From assembly GCA_963680875.1 (NCBI GenBank), contig OY804584.1:97236031-97300030 (forward strand): DNA of 64,000 nucleotides, written 5' to 3'. The position numbers and the translations under genes were made by a program. This stretch comes from Bathymodiolus brooksi (taxonomy: Eukaryota; Mollusca; Bivalvia; Mytilida; Modiolidae). Under the pieces are notes generated by a model. It was not told the DNA's origin, ran no database searches, and saw only the letters and a program-made list of their open reading frames with translations. Of this stretch, positions 14,301 to 31,000 are shown one piece after another. The first letter of the stretch is position 1; each line of letters starts with the position of its first letter.

Positions 14301-17300
14301 CTTACACTTTACAGGATAATAAAGGAGTATAAACCTTACACTTTACATGATAATAAAAGAGCATAAACCTTACACTTTACAGGATAATAACAGAGCACAA
14401 ACCTTACACTTTACAGGACAATTAAAGGGCATGAACCTTACACTTTACAGGACAATTAAAGGGCATGAATCTTACACTTTATATGACAATAAAAGGACAT
14501 GAACCTTACACTTTACAGGACAATTAAAGGGCATGAACCGTACACTTTATATTACAATAAAAGGGCATGAACCTTACACTTTACAGGATAATAAAAGAGC
14601 ATAAATCTTACACTTTATATGACAATAAAAGGGCATCAACCTTACACTTTACAGGATAATAAAAGAGCATAAATCTTACACTTTACAGGATAATAAAAGA
14701 GCATAAACGTACATTTTACATGATAATAAAAGAGCATAAACCTTACACTTTACAGGACAATAAAAAAGCATAAACCTTACACTTTACAGGATAATAAAAG
14801 AGCATAAATTTTACACTTTACAGGATAATAAAAGAGCATAAACCTTACACTTTACAGGATAATAAAAGAGCATGAACCATACACTTTACAAGATAATAAA
14901 AGAGCACAAACATTACACTTTACAGGACAATTAAAGGGCATGAACCTTACACTTTACAGGATAATAAAAGAGCATAAATCTTACACTTTATAAGATAATA
15001 AAAGAGCACAAACCTTACACTTTACAAGATAACAAAGGAGCATAAACCTTACACTTTACAGGATAATAAAAGAGCATAAACCTTACACTTTACAGGATAA
15101 TAAAAGAGCATAAACCTTACACTTTACAGGATAATAAAAGAGCATGAACCTTACACCTTACAGGATAATAAAAGAGCATAAAGCTTACACTTTAAAAGAT
15201 AATAAAAGAGCATAAACCTTACACTTTACATGATAATAAAAGAGCATAAACCTTACACTTTACAGGAAAATAAAAGAACTAAAACCTTAAACTTTACAGG
15301 ACAATTAAAGGGCATGAACCTTACATTTTACAGGATAATAAAAGAGGATAAAACTTACACTTTACAGGATAATAAAAGAGCATAAACCTTACACTTCACA
15401 GGATAATAAAAGAGCATAAATCTTACACCTTACAGGAAAATAAAAGAGCATAAACCTTACACTTTACAGGACAATTAAAGGGCATGAACCTTACACATTA
15501 TATGACAATAAAAGGGCATGAACCTTACACTTTACAGGATAATAAAAGAGCATAAATATTACACTTTACAGGATAATAAAAGAGTATAAACCTTACACTT
15601 TACATGATGATAAAAGAGCATAAACCTTTCACTTTACAGGATAATAAAGGAGCATAAACCTTACACTTTACAGGATAATAACAGAACAAACCTTACACTT
15701 TATATGACAATTAAAAGGCATGAATCTTACACTTTATATGACAATAAAAGGGCATGAACCTTACACTTTACATGACAATTAAAGGGCATGAACCTTACAC
15801 TTTATATGACAATAAAAGTGCATGAACCTTACACTTTACAGGATAATAAAAGAGCATACATCTTACACTTTACAGGATAATAAAAGAGCATAAACCTTAC
15901 ACTTTACAGGATAATAAAAGAGCCTAAACCTTACACTTTACAGGATAATAAAAGAGCATAAACCTTACACTTTACAGGATAATAAAAGAGCATGAACCAT
16001 ACACTTTACAGGATAATAACAGAGCATGAACCTTACTCTTTATAAGATAATAAAAGAGCATAAACCATACACTTTACAGGATAATAACAGAGCATGAACC
16101 TTACACTTCAAAGGATAATAAAAGAGCACAAACATTAAACTTTACAGGATAATAAAAGAGCATAAACCTTACACTTTACAAGATAACAAAGGAGCATAAA
16201 CCTTACACTTTACAGGATAATAAAAGAGCATAAACCTTACACTTTACAGGATAATAAAAGAGCATAAACCTTACACTTTACAGGATAATAAAAGAGCATG
16301 AACCTTACACTTTACAAGATAATAAAAGAGCACAAACCTTAAACTTTACAGGATAATAAAAGAGCATAAAGCTTACACTTTACAGGATAATAAAAGTGCA
16401 CAAACCTTACACTTTACAGGATAATAAAAGAGCATAAAGCTTACACTTTACAGGATAATAAAAGAGCATAAAGCTTACACTTTATAAGATAATAAAAGAG
16501 CATAAACCTTACACTTTACAGGATAACAAAAGAGCATAAACCTTACACTTTACAGGAAAATAAAAGAGCGTAAAGCTTACACTTTACAGGATAATAAAAG
16601 AGCATAAACCTTACACGTTACAGGATAATAAAAGACCATAAGCCTTACACTTTACAGGATAATAAAAGAGCATGAACTTTACACTTTACAGGATAATAAA
16701 AGAGCATAAACCTTACACTTTACAGGATAATAAAAGAGCACAAACCTTACACTTTACCGGATAATAAAAGGGCACAAACCTTACACTTTACAGGATAATA
16801 AAAAAGCATAAAGCTTACACTTTACAGGATAATAAAAGAGCATAAACCTTACACATTACAGGATAATAAAAGGGTATGAATCTTACACTTTATATGACAA
16901 TAAAAGGGCATGAACCTTACACTTTACAGGACAATGAAAGGGCATGAACCTTACACTTTACAGGATAATAAAGGAGTATAAACCTTACACTTTACAGGAT
17001 AATAAAAGAGCATAAACCTTACACTTTACAGGATAATAAAAGAGCACAAACCTTACACTTTACAGGATAATAACAGAGCACAAACCTTACACTTTACAGT
17101 ATAATAAAAGAGCATAAAGCTTCCACTTTACAGGATAATAAAAGAGCATAAACCTTACACTTTACAGGATAATAAAAGAGCATAAACCTTACACTTTACA
17201 GGATAATAAAAGAGCACAAACCTTACACTTTACAGGATAATAAAAGAGCACAAACCTTACACTTTACAGGATAATAAAAGAGCATAAACCTTACACTTTA

Positions 17301-18030
17301 CAGGATAATAAAAGAGCATAAAGCTTACACTTTACAGGATAATAAAAGAGCATAAACCATACACTTTACAGGATAATAAAAGAGCACAAACCTTACACTT
17401 TACAGGATAATAAAAGAGCATAAACCTTACACTTTACAGGATAATAAAAGAGCATAAAGCTTACACTTTACAGGATAATAAAAGAGCATAAACCATACAC
17501 TTTACAGGATAATAAAAGAGCACAAACCTTACACTTTACAGGATAATAAAAGAGAATAAACCTTACACTTTACAGGATAATAAAAGAGCATAAACCATAC
17601 ACTTTACATGATAATAAAAGAGCACAAACCTTACACATTACAGGATAATAAAAGAGCATAAACCATACACTTTACAGGATAATAAAAGAGCACAAACCTT
17701 ACACTTTACAGGATAATAAAAGAGCATAAACCTTATACTTTACAGGATAATAAATGAGCACAAACCTTACACTTTACAGGATAATAAAAGAGCATAAACC
17801 TTACACTTTACAGGATAATAAAATAGCATAAAGCTTACACGTTATAAGATAATAAAAGAGCATAAACCATACACTTTACAGGATAATAAAAGAGCATGAA
17901 CTTTACACTTTACAGGATAATAAAAGAGCATAAATCTTACACTTTACAGGATAATAAAAGAGCATAAACCGTACACTTTACAGGACAATAAAAGAGCATA
18001 AACCTTACACTTTACAGGATAATAAAAGAG

Positions 18031-21000
18031 CACAAACATTATATTTTACGGGACAATTAAAGGGCATGAACCTTACACTTTACAGGATAATAAAAGAGCA
18101 CAAACCTTACACTTTACAGGATAATAAAAGAGCATAAACCTTACACTTTACAGGATAATAAAAGAGCCTAAACCTTACACTTTACGGGATAATAAAAGAG
18201 CATAAACCTTACACTTTACAGGATAATAAAAGAGCATGAACCATACACTTTACAGGATAATAACAGAGCATGAACCTTACACTTTATAAGATAATAAAAG
18301 AGCATAAACCATAGACTTTACAGGATAATAAAAGAGCATGAACCTTACACTTTATAAGATAATAAAAGAGCACAAACATTAAACTTTACAGGATAATAAA
18401 AGAGCATAAACCTTACACTTTACAGGATAATAAAAGAGCATGAACCTTACACTTTACAAGATAATAAAAGAGCACAAACCTTAAACTTTACAGGATAATA
18501 AAAGAGCATAAAGCTTACACTTTACAGGATAATAAAAGTGCACAAACCTTACACTTTACAGGATAATAAAAGAGCATAAAGCTTACAATTTACAGGATAA
18601 TAAAAGAACACAAATCTTACACTTTACAGGATAATAAAAGAGCATAAAGCTTACACTTTATAAGATAATAAAAGAGCATAAACCTTACACTTTACATGAT
18701 AATAAAAGAGCATAAACCTTATACCTTACAGGATAATAAAAGAGCATGAACTTTACATTTCATAAGACAATAATAGGGTATGAACCTTAAAATACAATAA
18801 AAGGACATGAACTTTACACTTTACAATATAATAAAAGGGCATGAACCTTACACTTTACAATACAATAAATTGACATAAACCTTACACTTTACAGGATAAT
18901 AAAAGAGCATAAAGCTTACACTTTACAGGATAATAAAAGATCATAAACCTTACCTTTACAGGATAATAAAAGAGCATAAACCTTACATTTTACATGATAA
19001 TAAAAGAGCATAAACCTTACACTTTACAGGACAATAAAAAAGCATAAACCTTACACTTTACAGGATAATAAAAGAGCACAAACATTATACTTTACAGGAC
19101 AATTAAAGGGCATGAACCTTACACTTTACAGGATAATAAAAGAGCATAAATCTTACACTTTACAGGATAATAAAAGAGCAGAAACCTTACACTTTACAGG
19201 ATAATAAAAGAGCATAAAGCTTACACTTTACAGGATAATAAAAGAGCACAAACATTATACTTTACAGGTCAATTAAAGGGCATGAACCTTACACTTTACA
19301 GGATAATAAAAGAGCACAAACATTATACTTTACAGGTCAATTAAAGGGCATGAACCTTACACTTTACAGGATAATAAAAGAGCATAAATCTTACACTTTA
19401 CAGGATAATAAAAGAGCATAAACCTTACACTTTACAGGATAATAAAAGAGCCTAAACCTTACATTTTACAGGATAATAAAAGAGCATAAACCTTACACTT
19501 TACAGGATAATAACAGAGCATGAATCATACACTTTACAGGATAATCACAGAGCATGAACCTTACACTTTATAAGATAATAAAAGAGCATAAACCATACAC
19601 TTTACAGGATAATAAAAGAGCATGAACCTTACACTTTATAAGATAATAAAAGAGCACAAACCTTAAAATTTACAGGATAATAAAAGAGCACAAACCTTAC
19701 ACTTTATAAGATAATAAAAGAGCATAAACCTTACACTTTACAGGATAATAAAAGAGCATAAACCTTACACTTTACAGGATAATAAAAGAGCATGAAACTT
19801 ACACTTTACAAGATAATAAAAGAGCACAAACCTTAAACTTTACAGGATAATAGAAGAGCATAAAGCTTACATTTTACAGGATATTAAATGTGCATAAACC
19901 TTACACTTTACAGGATAATAAAAGAGCATAAAGCTTACACTTTACAGGATAATAAAAGAGCACAAACCTTACACTTTACAGGATAATAAAAGAGCATAAA
20001 GCTTACACTTTATAAGTTAATAAAGGAGCACAAACCGTACACTTTACAGGATAATAAAAGGGCACAAACCTTACACCTTACAGGATAATAAAAGAGCATA
20101 AAGCTTACACTTTATAAGATAATAAAAGAGCATAAACCTTACACTTTACAGGATAATAAAAGAGCATAAACCATACACTTTACAGGAAAATAAAAGAGCA
20201 TAAAGCTTAGACTTTACAGGATAATAAAAGAGCATAAACCTTACACTTTACAGGATAATAAAAGAGCATAAACTTTACACTTTACAGGATAATAAAAGAG
20301 CATAAACCTTACACTTTACAGGATAATAAAAGAGCACAAATCTTACACTTTACAGGATAATAAAAGATCATAAACCTTACACTTTACAGGATAATAAAAG
20401 AGCATGAACTTTACACTTTACAGGATAATAAAAGAGCATAAACCTTACACTTTACAGGATAATAAAAGAGCATAAACCTTACACTTTACAGGATAATAAA
20501 AGAGCACAAACCTTACACTTTACCGGATAATAAAAGAGCACAAACCTTACACTTTACAGGACAATAAAAAAGCATAAAGCTTACACTTTACAGGATAATA
20601 AAAGAGCACAAACCTTACACTTTACAGGATAATAAAAAAGCATAAAGCTTACACTTTACAGGATAATAAAAGAGCATAAAGCCTACACATTACAGGATAA
20701 TAAAAGGGTATGAATCTTACACTTTATATGACAATAAAAGGGCATGAACCTTACACTTTACAGGACAATGAAAGGGCATGAACCTTACACTTTACAGGAT
20801 AATAAAGGAGTATAAACCTTACACTTTACAGGATAATAAAAGAGCACAAACCTTACACTTTACAGGATAATAAAAGAGCATAAAGCTTCCATTTACAGGA
20901 TAATAAAAGAGCATAAACCTTACACATTACAGGATAATAAAAGGGTATGAATCTTACACTTTATATGACAATAAAAGGTCATGAACCTTACACTTTACAG

Positions 21001-23690
21001 GACAATGAAAGGGCATGAACCTTACACTTTACAGGATAATAAAGGAGTATAAACCTTACACTTTACAGGATAATAAAAGAGCATAAACCTTACACTTTAC
21101 AGGATAATAAAAGAGCACAAACCTTACACTTTACAGGATAATAAAAGAGCATAAACCTTACACTTTACAGGATAATAAAAGAGCATAAAGCTTACAATTT
21201 ACAGGATATTAAAAGAGCATAAACCATACACGTTACAGGATAATAAAAGAGCACAAACCTTACACTTTACAGGATAATAAAAGAGCATAAACCTTACACT
21301 TTACAGGATAATAAAGGAGTATAAACCTTACACTTTACATGATAATAAAAGAGCACAAACCTTACACTTTACAGGATAATAAAAGAGCATAAACCATACA
21401 CTTTACATGATAATAAAAGAGCACAAACCTTACACTTTACAGGATAATAAAAGAGCATAAACCTTACACTTTACAGGATAATAAATGAGCACAAACCTTA
21501 CACTTTACAGGATAATAAAAGAGCACAAACCTTACACTTTACAGGATAATAAAAGAGCATAAAGCTTACACGTTATAAGATAATAAAAGAGCATAAACCA
21601 TACACTTTACAGGATAATAAAAAGAGCATGAACTTTACACTTTACAGGATAATAAAAGAGCATAAACTTTATACCTTACAGGATAATAAAAGAGCATGAA
21701 CTTTACATTTCATAAGACAATAATAGGGTATGAACCTTAAAATACAATAAAAGGGCATGAACTTTACACTTTACAATATAATAAAAGGGCATGAACCTTA
21801 CACTTTATAATACAATAAATTGACATAAACCTTACACTTTACAGGATAATAAAAGAGCATAAAGCTTACACTTTACAGGATAATAAAAGAGCATAAACCT
21901 TACCCTTTACAGGATAATAAAAGAGCATAAACCTTACACTTTACAGGATAATAAAAGAGCACAAACCTTACACTTTACAAGATAATAAAAGAGCATAAAC
22001 CTTACACTTTACAAGATAACAAAAGAGCATAAACCTTACACTTTACAGGATAATAAAAGAGCACAAACCTTACACTTTACAGGATAATAAAAGAGCATAA
22101 AGCTTACACGTTATAAGATAATAAAAGAGCATAAACCATACACTTTACAGGATAATAACAGAGCATGAACTTTACAATTTACAGGATAATAAAAGAGCAT
22201 AAACCTTATACCTTACAGGGTAATAAAATAGCATGAACTTTACATTTCATAAGACAATAATAGGGCATGAACCTTACAATACAATAAAAGGGCATGAACT
22301 TTACACTTTACAATATAATAAAAGGGCATGAACCTTACACTTTACAATACAATAAATTGACATAAACCTTACACTTTACAATACAATAAAAGGGCACGAA
22401 CCTTACCCTTTACAGAACAATAAAAGGGCATGAACCTTACACTTTACAATACAATAAAAGGGCATGAACATTACATTTTACAATACAATAAAAGGGCATG
22501 AACCTTACATGTCATAAGACAATAAAAGGGCACGAACCTAACATATTACAGGACAATAAAAGGGCATGAACCCTACCCTTTACAAGACACTAAAAGGGCA
22601 TGCACCTTACACTTGACAGGACAATAAAAGGGCATGAACCTTACACATTACAGGACAATAAAAGGACATGAACCCTACCCTTTACAAGACAATAAAAGGG
22701 CATGCACATTACACTTTACAGGACAATAAAAGGGCATGAACCTTATACTTTACAATACAATAAAAGGGCATGAACCTTAAACTTTACAATGCAATAAAAG
22801 GGCATGAACATTACACTTTACAATGCAATAAAAGGCCATGAACCTTACATTTCATAAGACAATAAAAGGGCACGAACCTTACACTGTACAGGGGAAAATA
22901 AAAGGGCATGAACTCTACCCTTTACAAGACAATAAAAGGGCATGCACCTTACACTTTTCAATACAATACAAGGGCACGAACCTTAATCTCTACAATACAA
23001 TAAAAGGGCATGAACCTTACACATTACAATACAATAAAAGGGCATAAACCTTACACTTTACAATACAATAAAAGGGCATGAACCTTACACTTTACAATAC
23101 AATGAAAGGGCATAAACCTTACACTTTACAATACAATAAAAAGGCATGAACCTTACACTTTACAATACAATAAAAGGGCATGAACATTACACTTTACAAT
23201 ACAATAAAAGGCCATGAACTTTACATTTCATAATACAATAAAAGGGCACGAACCTTACACTTTACAGGAAAATAAAAGGGCATGAACCTTACACTTTTCA
23301 ATACAATACAAGGCCACGAACCTTATATTTCATAAGACAATAAAACGGTACGAACCCTACACTTTACAGGGGAAAATAAAAGAGCATGAATCCTACCCTT
23401 TACAAGACAATAAAAGGGCATGCACCTTACATTTTTCAATACAATACAAGGGCACGAACCTTAAACTTTACCATGCAATAAAAGGGCATGAATCTTACAC
23501 TTTACAACGGAATACAAGGGCACGAACCTTACACTTTACAATACAATATAAGGGCATGAACCTTACACTTTATAATACAATAAATTGACATAAACCTTAC
23601 ACTTTACAGGATAATAAAAGAGCATAAAGCTTACACTTTACAGGATAATAAAAGAGCATAAACCTTACACTTTACAGGATAATAAAAGAG
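18031..23690. repeat. About 5.66-kb higher-order block, copy 1
   Basis: This block is repeated almost unchanged immediately downstream. Landmarks: ACCTTACCC near 21891 and 27551, and the open frame 22838-23047 recurring at 28498-28707, each 5660 apart. CACAAACATTATATTTTACG at 18031 and 23725 is 5694 apart, so one copy has gained or lost one 34-bp unit. It ends with the diverged GGGCATGAACC subtype zone at about 22400-23580. Confidence 0.9.
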
Positions 23691-23724
23691 CCTAAACCTT
23701 ACACTTTACGGGATAATAAAAGAG

Positions 23725-26700
23725 CACAAACATTATATTTTACGGGACAATTAAAGGGCATGAACCTTACACTTTACAGGATAATAAAAGAGCACAAACC
23801 TTACACTTTACAGGATAATAAAAGAGCATAAACCTTACACTTTACAGGATAATAAAAGAGCCTAAACCTTACACTTTACGGGATAATAAAAGAGCATAAA
23901 CCTTACACTTTACAGGATAATAAAAGAGCATGAACCATACACTTTACAGGATAATAACAGAGCATGAACCTTACACTTTATAAGATAATAAAAGAGCATA
24001 AACCATAGACTTTACAGGATAATAAAAGAGCATGAACCTTACACTTTATAAGATAATAAAAGAGCACAAACATTAAACTTTACAGGATAATAAAAGAGCA
24101 TAAACCTTACACTTTACAGGATAATAAAAGAGCATGAACCTTACACTTTACAAGATAATAAAAGAGCACAAACCTTAAACTTTACAGGATAATAAAAGAG
24201 CATAAAGCTTACACTTTACAGGATAATAAAAGTGCACAAACCTTACACTTTACAGGATAATAAAAGAGCATAAAGCTTACAATTTACAGGATAATAAAAG
24301 AACACAAATCTTACACTTTACAGGATAATAAAAGAGCATAAAGCTTACACTTTATAAGATAATAAAAGAGCATAAACCTTACACTTTACATGATAATAAA
24401 AGAGCATAAACCTTATACCTTACAGGATAATAAAAGAGCATGAACTTTACATTTCATAAGACAATAATAGGGTATGAACCTTAAAATACAATAAAAGGAC
24501 ATGAACTTTACACTTTACAATATAATAAAAGGGCATGAACCTTACACTTTACAATACAATAAATTGACATAAACCTTACACTTTACAGGATAATAAAAGA
24601 GCATAAAGCTTACACTTTACAGGATAATAAAAGATCATAAACCTTACCTTTACAGGATAATAAAAGAGCATAAACCTTACATTTTACATGATAATAAAAG
24701 AGCATAAACCTTACACTTTACAGGACAATAAAAAAGCATAAACCTTACACTTTACAGGATAATAAAAGAGCACAAACATTATACTTTACAGGACAATTAA
24801 AGGGCATGAACCTTACACTTTACAGGATAATAAAAGAGCATAAATCTTACACTTTACAGGATAATAAAAGAGCAGAAACCTTACACTTTACAGGATAATA
24901 AAAGAGCATAAAGCTTACACTTTACAGGATAATAAAAGAGCACAAACATTATACTTTACAGGTCAATTAAAGGGCATGAACCTTACACTTTACAGGATAA
25001 TAAAAGAGCACAAACATTATACTTTACAGGTCAATTAAAGGGCATGAACCTTACACTTTACAGGATAATAAAAGAGCATAAATCTTACACTTTACAGGAT
25101 AATAAAAGAGCATAAACCTTACACTTTACAGGATAATAAAAGAGCCTAAACCTTACATTTTACAGGATAATAAAAGAGCATAAACCTTACACTTTACAGG
25201 ATAATAACAGAGCATGAATCATACACTTTACAGGATAATCACAGAGCATGAACCTTACACTTTATAAGATAATAAAAGAGCATAAACCATACACTTTACA
25301 GGATAATAAAAGAGCATGAACCTTACACTTTATAAGATAATAAAAGAGCACAAACCTTAAAATTTACAGGATAATAAAAGAGCACAAACCTTACACTTTA
25401 TAAGATAATAAAAGAGCATAAACCTTACACTTTACAGGATAATAAAAGAGCATAAACCTTACACTTTACAGGATAATAAAAGAGCATGAAACTTACACTT
25501 TACAAGATAATAAAAGAGCACAAACCTTAAACTTTACAGGATAATAGAAGAGCATAAAGCTTACATTTTACAGGATATTAAATGTGCATAAACCTTACAC
25601 TTTACAGGATAATAAAAGAGCATAAAGCTTACACTTTACAGGATAATAAAAGAGCACAAACCTTACACTTTACAGGATAATAAAAGAGCATAAAGCTTAC
25701 ACTTTATAAGATAATAAAGGAGCACAAACCGTACACTTTACAGGATAATAAAAGGGCACAAACCTTACACCTTACAGGATAATAAAAGAGCATAAAGCTT
25801 ACACTTTATAAGATAATAAAAGAGCATAAACCTTACACTTTACAGGATAATAAAAGAGCATAAACCATACACTTTACAGGAAAATAAAAGAGCATAAAGC
25901 TTACACTTTACAGGATAATAAAAGAGCATAAACCTTACACTTTACAGGATAATAAAAGAGCATAAACTTTACACTTTACAGGATAATAAAAGAGCATAAA
26001 CCTTACACTTTTCAGGATAATAAAAGAGCACAAATCTTACACTTTACAGGATAATAAAAGATCATAAACCTTACACTTTACAGGATAATAAAAGAGCATG
26101 AACTTTACACTTTACAGGATAATAAAAGAGCATAAACCTTACACTTTACAGGATAATAAAAGAGCATAAACCTTACACTTTACAGGATAATAAAAGAGCA
26201 CAAACCTAACACTTTACCGGATAATAAAAGAGCACAAACCTTACACTTTACAGGACAATAAAAAAGCATAAAGCTTACACTTTACAGGATAATAAAAGAG
26301 CACAAACCTTACACTTTACAGGATAATAAAAAAGCATAAAGCTTACACTTTACAGGATAATAAAAGAGCATAAAGCCTACACATTACAGGATAATAAAAG
26401 GGTATGAATCTTACACTTTATATGACAATAAAAGGGCATGAACCTTACACTTTACAGGACAATGAAAGGGCATGAACCTTACACTTTACAGGATAATAAA
26501 GGAGTATAAACCTTACACTTTACAGGATAATAAAAGAGCACAAACCTTACACTTTACAGGATAATAAAAGAGCATAAAGCTTCCATTTACAGGATAATAA
26601 AAGAGCATAAACCTTACACATTACAGGATAATAAAAGGGTATGAATCTTACACTTTATATGACAATAAAAGGTCATGAACCTTACACTTTACAGGACAAT

Positions 26701-29250
26701 GAAAGGGCATGAACCTTACACTTTACAGGATAATAAAGGAGTATAAACCTTACACTTTACAGGATAATAAAAGAGCATAAACCTTACACTTTACAGGATA
26801 ATAAAAGAGCACAAACCTTACACTTTACAGGATAATAAAAGAGCATAAACCTTACACTTTACAGGATAATAAAAGAGCATAAAGCTTACACTTTACATGA
26901 TAATAAAAGAGCATAAACCTTACACTTTACAGGATAATAAAAGAGCATAAACCTTACACTTTACAGGATAATAAAGGAGTATAAACCTTACACTTTACAT
27001 GATAATAAAAGAGCACAAACCTTACACTTTACAGGATAATAAAAGAGCATAAACCATACACTTTACATGATAATAAAAGAGCACAAACCTTACACTTTAC
27101 AGGATAATAAAAGAGCATAAACCTTACACTTTACAGGATAATAAATGAGCACAAACCTTACACTTTACAGGATAATAAAAGAGCACAAACCTTACACTTT
27201 ACAGGATAATAAAAGAGCATAAAGCTTACACGTTATAAGATAATAAAAGAGCATAAACCATACACTTTACAGGATAATAAAAAGAGCATGAACTTTACAC
27301 TTTACAGGATAATAAAAGAGCATAAACTTTATACCTTACAGGATAATAAAAGAGCATGAACTTTACATTTCATAAGACAATAATAGGGTATGAACCTTAA
27401 AATACAATAAAAGGGCATGAACTTTACACTTTACAATATAATAAAAGGGCATGAACCTTACACTTTATAATACAATAAATTGACATAAACCTTACACTTT
27501 ACAGGATAATAAAAGAGCATAAAGCTTACACTTTACAGGATAATAAAAGAGCATAAACCTTACCCTTTACAGGATAATAAAAGAGCATAAACCTTACACT
27601 TTACAGGATAATAAAAGAGCACAAACCTTACACTTTACAAGATAATAAAAGAGCATAAACCTTACACTTTACAAGATAACAAAAGAGCATAAACCTTACA
27701 CTTTACAGGATAATAAAAGAGCACAAACCTTACACTTTACAGGATAATAAAAGAGCATAAAGCTTACACGTTATAAGATAATAAAAGAGCATAAACCATA
27801 CACTTTACAGGATAATAACAGAGCATGAACTTTACAATTTACAGGATAATAAAAGAGCATAAACCTTATACCTTACAGGGTAATAAAATAGCATGAACTT
27901 TACATTTCATAAGACAATAATAGGGCATGAACCTTACAATACAATAAAAGGGCATGAACTTTACACTTTACAATATAATAAAAGGGCATGAACCTTACAC
28001 TTTACAATACAATAAATTGACATAAACCTTACACTTTACAATACAATAAAAGGGCACGAACCTTACCCTTTACAGGACAATAAAAGGGCATGAACCTTAC
28101 ACTTTACAATACAATAAAAGGGCATGAACATTACATTTTACAATACAATAAAAGGGCATGAACCTTACATGTCATAAGACAATAAAAGGGCACGAACCTA
28201 ACATATTACAGGACAATAAAAGGGCATGAACCCTACCCTTTACAAGACACTAAAAGGGCATGCACCTTACACTTGACAGGACAATAAAAGGGCATGAACC
28301 TTACACATTACAGGACAATAAAAGGACATGAACCCTACCCTTTACAAGACAATAAAAGGGCATGCACATTACACTTTACAGGACAATAAAAGGGCATGAA
28401 CCTTATACTTTACAATACAATAAAAGGGCATGAACCTTAAACTTTACAATGCAATAAAAGGGCATGAACATTACACTTTACAATGCAATAAAAGGCCATG
28501 AACCTTACATTTCATAAGACAATAAAAGGGCACGAACCTTACACTGTACAGGGGAAAATAAAAGGGCATGAACTCTACCCTTTACAAGACAATAAAAGGG
28601 CATGCACCTTACACTTTTCAATACAATACAAGGGCACGAACCTTAATCTCTACAATACAATAAAAGGGCATGAACCTTACACATTACAATACAATAAAAG
28701 GGCATAAACCTTACACTTTACAATACAATAAAAGGGCATGAACCTTACACTTTACAATACAATGAAAGGGCATAAACCTTACACTTTACAATACAATAAA
28801 AAGGCATGAACCTTACACTTTACAATACAATAAAAGGGCATGAACATTACACTTTACAATACAATAAAAGGCCATGAACTTTACATTTCATAATACAATA
28901 AAAGGGCACGAACCTTACACTTTACAGGAAAATAAAAGGGCATGAACCTTACACTTTTCAATACAATACAAGGCCACGAACCTTATATTTCATAAGACAA
29001 TAAAACGGTACGAACCCTACACTTTACAGGGGAAAATAAAAGAGCATGAATCCTACCCTTTACAAGACAATAAAAGGGCATGCACCTTACATTTTTCAAT
29101 ACAATACAAGGGCACGAACCTTAAACTTTACCATGCAATAAAAGGGCATGAATCTTACACTTTACAACGGAATACAAGGGCACGAACCTTACACTTTACA
29201 ATACAATATAAGGGCATGAACCTTACACTTTATAATACAATAAATTGACA
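23725..29250. repeat. About 5.66-kb higher-order block, copy 2
   Basis: Near-identical to the preceding block; I noticed only scattered single-base differences (for example GACTTTACAGG near 20213 against CACTTTACAGG near 25907). Such similarity over more than 5 kb implies a recent duplication. Confidence 0.9.
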
Positions 29251-29259
29251 TAAACCTTA

Positions 29260-31000
29260 CACTTTACAGGATAATAAAAGAGCATAAAGCTTACACTTTA
29301 CAGGATAATAAAAGAGCATAAACCTTACCCTTTACAGGATAATAAAAGAGCATAAACCTTACACTTTACAGGATAATAAAAGAGCACAAACCTTACACTT
29401 TACAAGATAATAAAAGAGCATAAACCTTACACTTTACAAGATAACAAAAGAGCATAAACCTTAAACTTTACAGGATAATAAAAGAGCACAAACCTTACAC
29501 TTTACAGGATAATAAAAGAGCATAAAGCTTACACGTTATAAGATAATAAAAGAGCATAAACCATACACTTTACAGGATAATAACAGAGCATGAACTTTAC
29601 AATTTACAGGATAATAAAAGAGCATAAACCTTATACCTTACAGGGTAATAAAATAGCATGAACTTTACATTTCATAAGACAATAATAGGGCATGAACCTT
29701 ACAATACAATAAAAGGGCATGAACTTTACACTTTACAATATAATAAAAGGGCATGAACCTTACACTTTACAATACAATAAATTGACATAAACCTTACACT
29801 TTACAATACAATAAAAGGGCACGAACCTTACCCTTTACAGGACAATAAAAGGGCATGAACCTTACACTTTACAATACAATAAAAGGGCATGAAAATTACA
29901 TTTTACAATACAATAAAAGGGCATGAAACTTACATGTCATAAGACAATAAAAGGGCACGAACCTAACACATTACAGGACAATAAAAGGGCATGAACCCTA
30001 CCCTTTACAAGACACTAAAAGGGCATGCACCTTACACTTTACAGGACAATAAAAGGGCATGAACCTTACACATTACAGGACAATAAAAGGACATGAACCC
30101 TACCCTTTACAAGACAATAAAAGGGCATGCACATTACACTTTACAGGACAATAAAAGGGCATGAACCTTATACTTTACAATACAATAAAAGGGCATGAAC
30201 CTTAAACTTTACAATGCAATAAAAGGGCATGAACATTACACTTTACAATGCAATAAAAGGCCATGAACCTTACATTTCATAAGACAATAATAGGGCACGA
30301 ACCTTACACTGTACAGGGGAAAATAAAAGGGCATGAACTCTACCCTTTACAAGACAATAAAAGGGCATGCACCTTACACTTTTCAATACAATACAAGGGC
30401 ACGAACCTTAATCTCTACAATACAATAAAAGGGCATGAACCTTACACATTACAATACAATAAAAGGGCATGAACCTTACACTTTACAATACAATGAAAGG
30501 GCATAAACCTTACACTTTACAATACAATAAAAAGGCATGAACATTACACTTTACAATACAATAAAAGGGCATGAACATTACACTTTACAATACAATAAAA
30601 GGCCATGAACTTTACATTTCATAATACAATAAAAGGGCACGAACCTTACACTTTACAGGAAAATAAAAGGGCATGAACCTTACACTTTTCAATACAATAC
30701 AAGGCCACGAACCTTATATTTCATAAGACAATAAAACGGTACGAACCCTACACTTTACAGGGGAAAATAAAAGAGCATGAATCCTACCCTTTACAAGACA
30801 ATAAAAGGGCATGCACCTTACACTTTTCAATACAATACAAGGGCACGAACCTTAAACTTTACCATGCAATAAAAGGGCATGAATCTTACACTTTACAACG
30901 GAATACAAGGGCACGAACCTTACACTTTACAATACAATAAAAGGGCATGAACCTTACACTTTATGATACAATAAAAGGGCATAAACCTTACATTTCATAA
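29260..31000. repeat. Partial third copy of the block (offset 1765)
   Basis: From about 27500 onward, the end of copy 2 is repeated 1765 bases downstream. The open frame at 28498-28707 recurs at 30263-30472 with one changed residue, and the GCATAAACCTTACCC landmark at 27551 recurs at 29316. Only the last part of the 5.66-kb block is present here. Confidence 0.88.

Noticed and set aside
22838..30472. Three near-identical 69-codon frames (22838, 28498, 30263)
   Set aside because: They lie inside the satellite and are identical because the higher-order block is duplicated; two units are not a multiple of three, so the frame is accidental.
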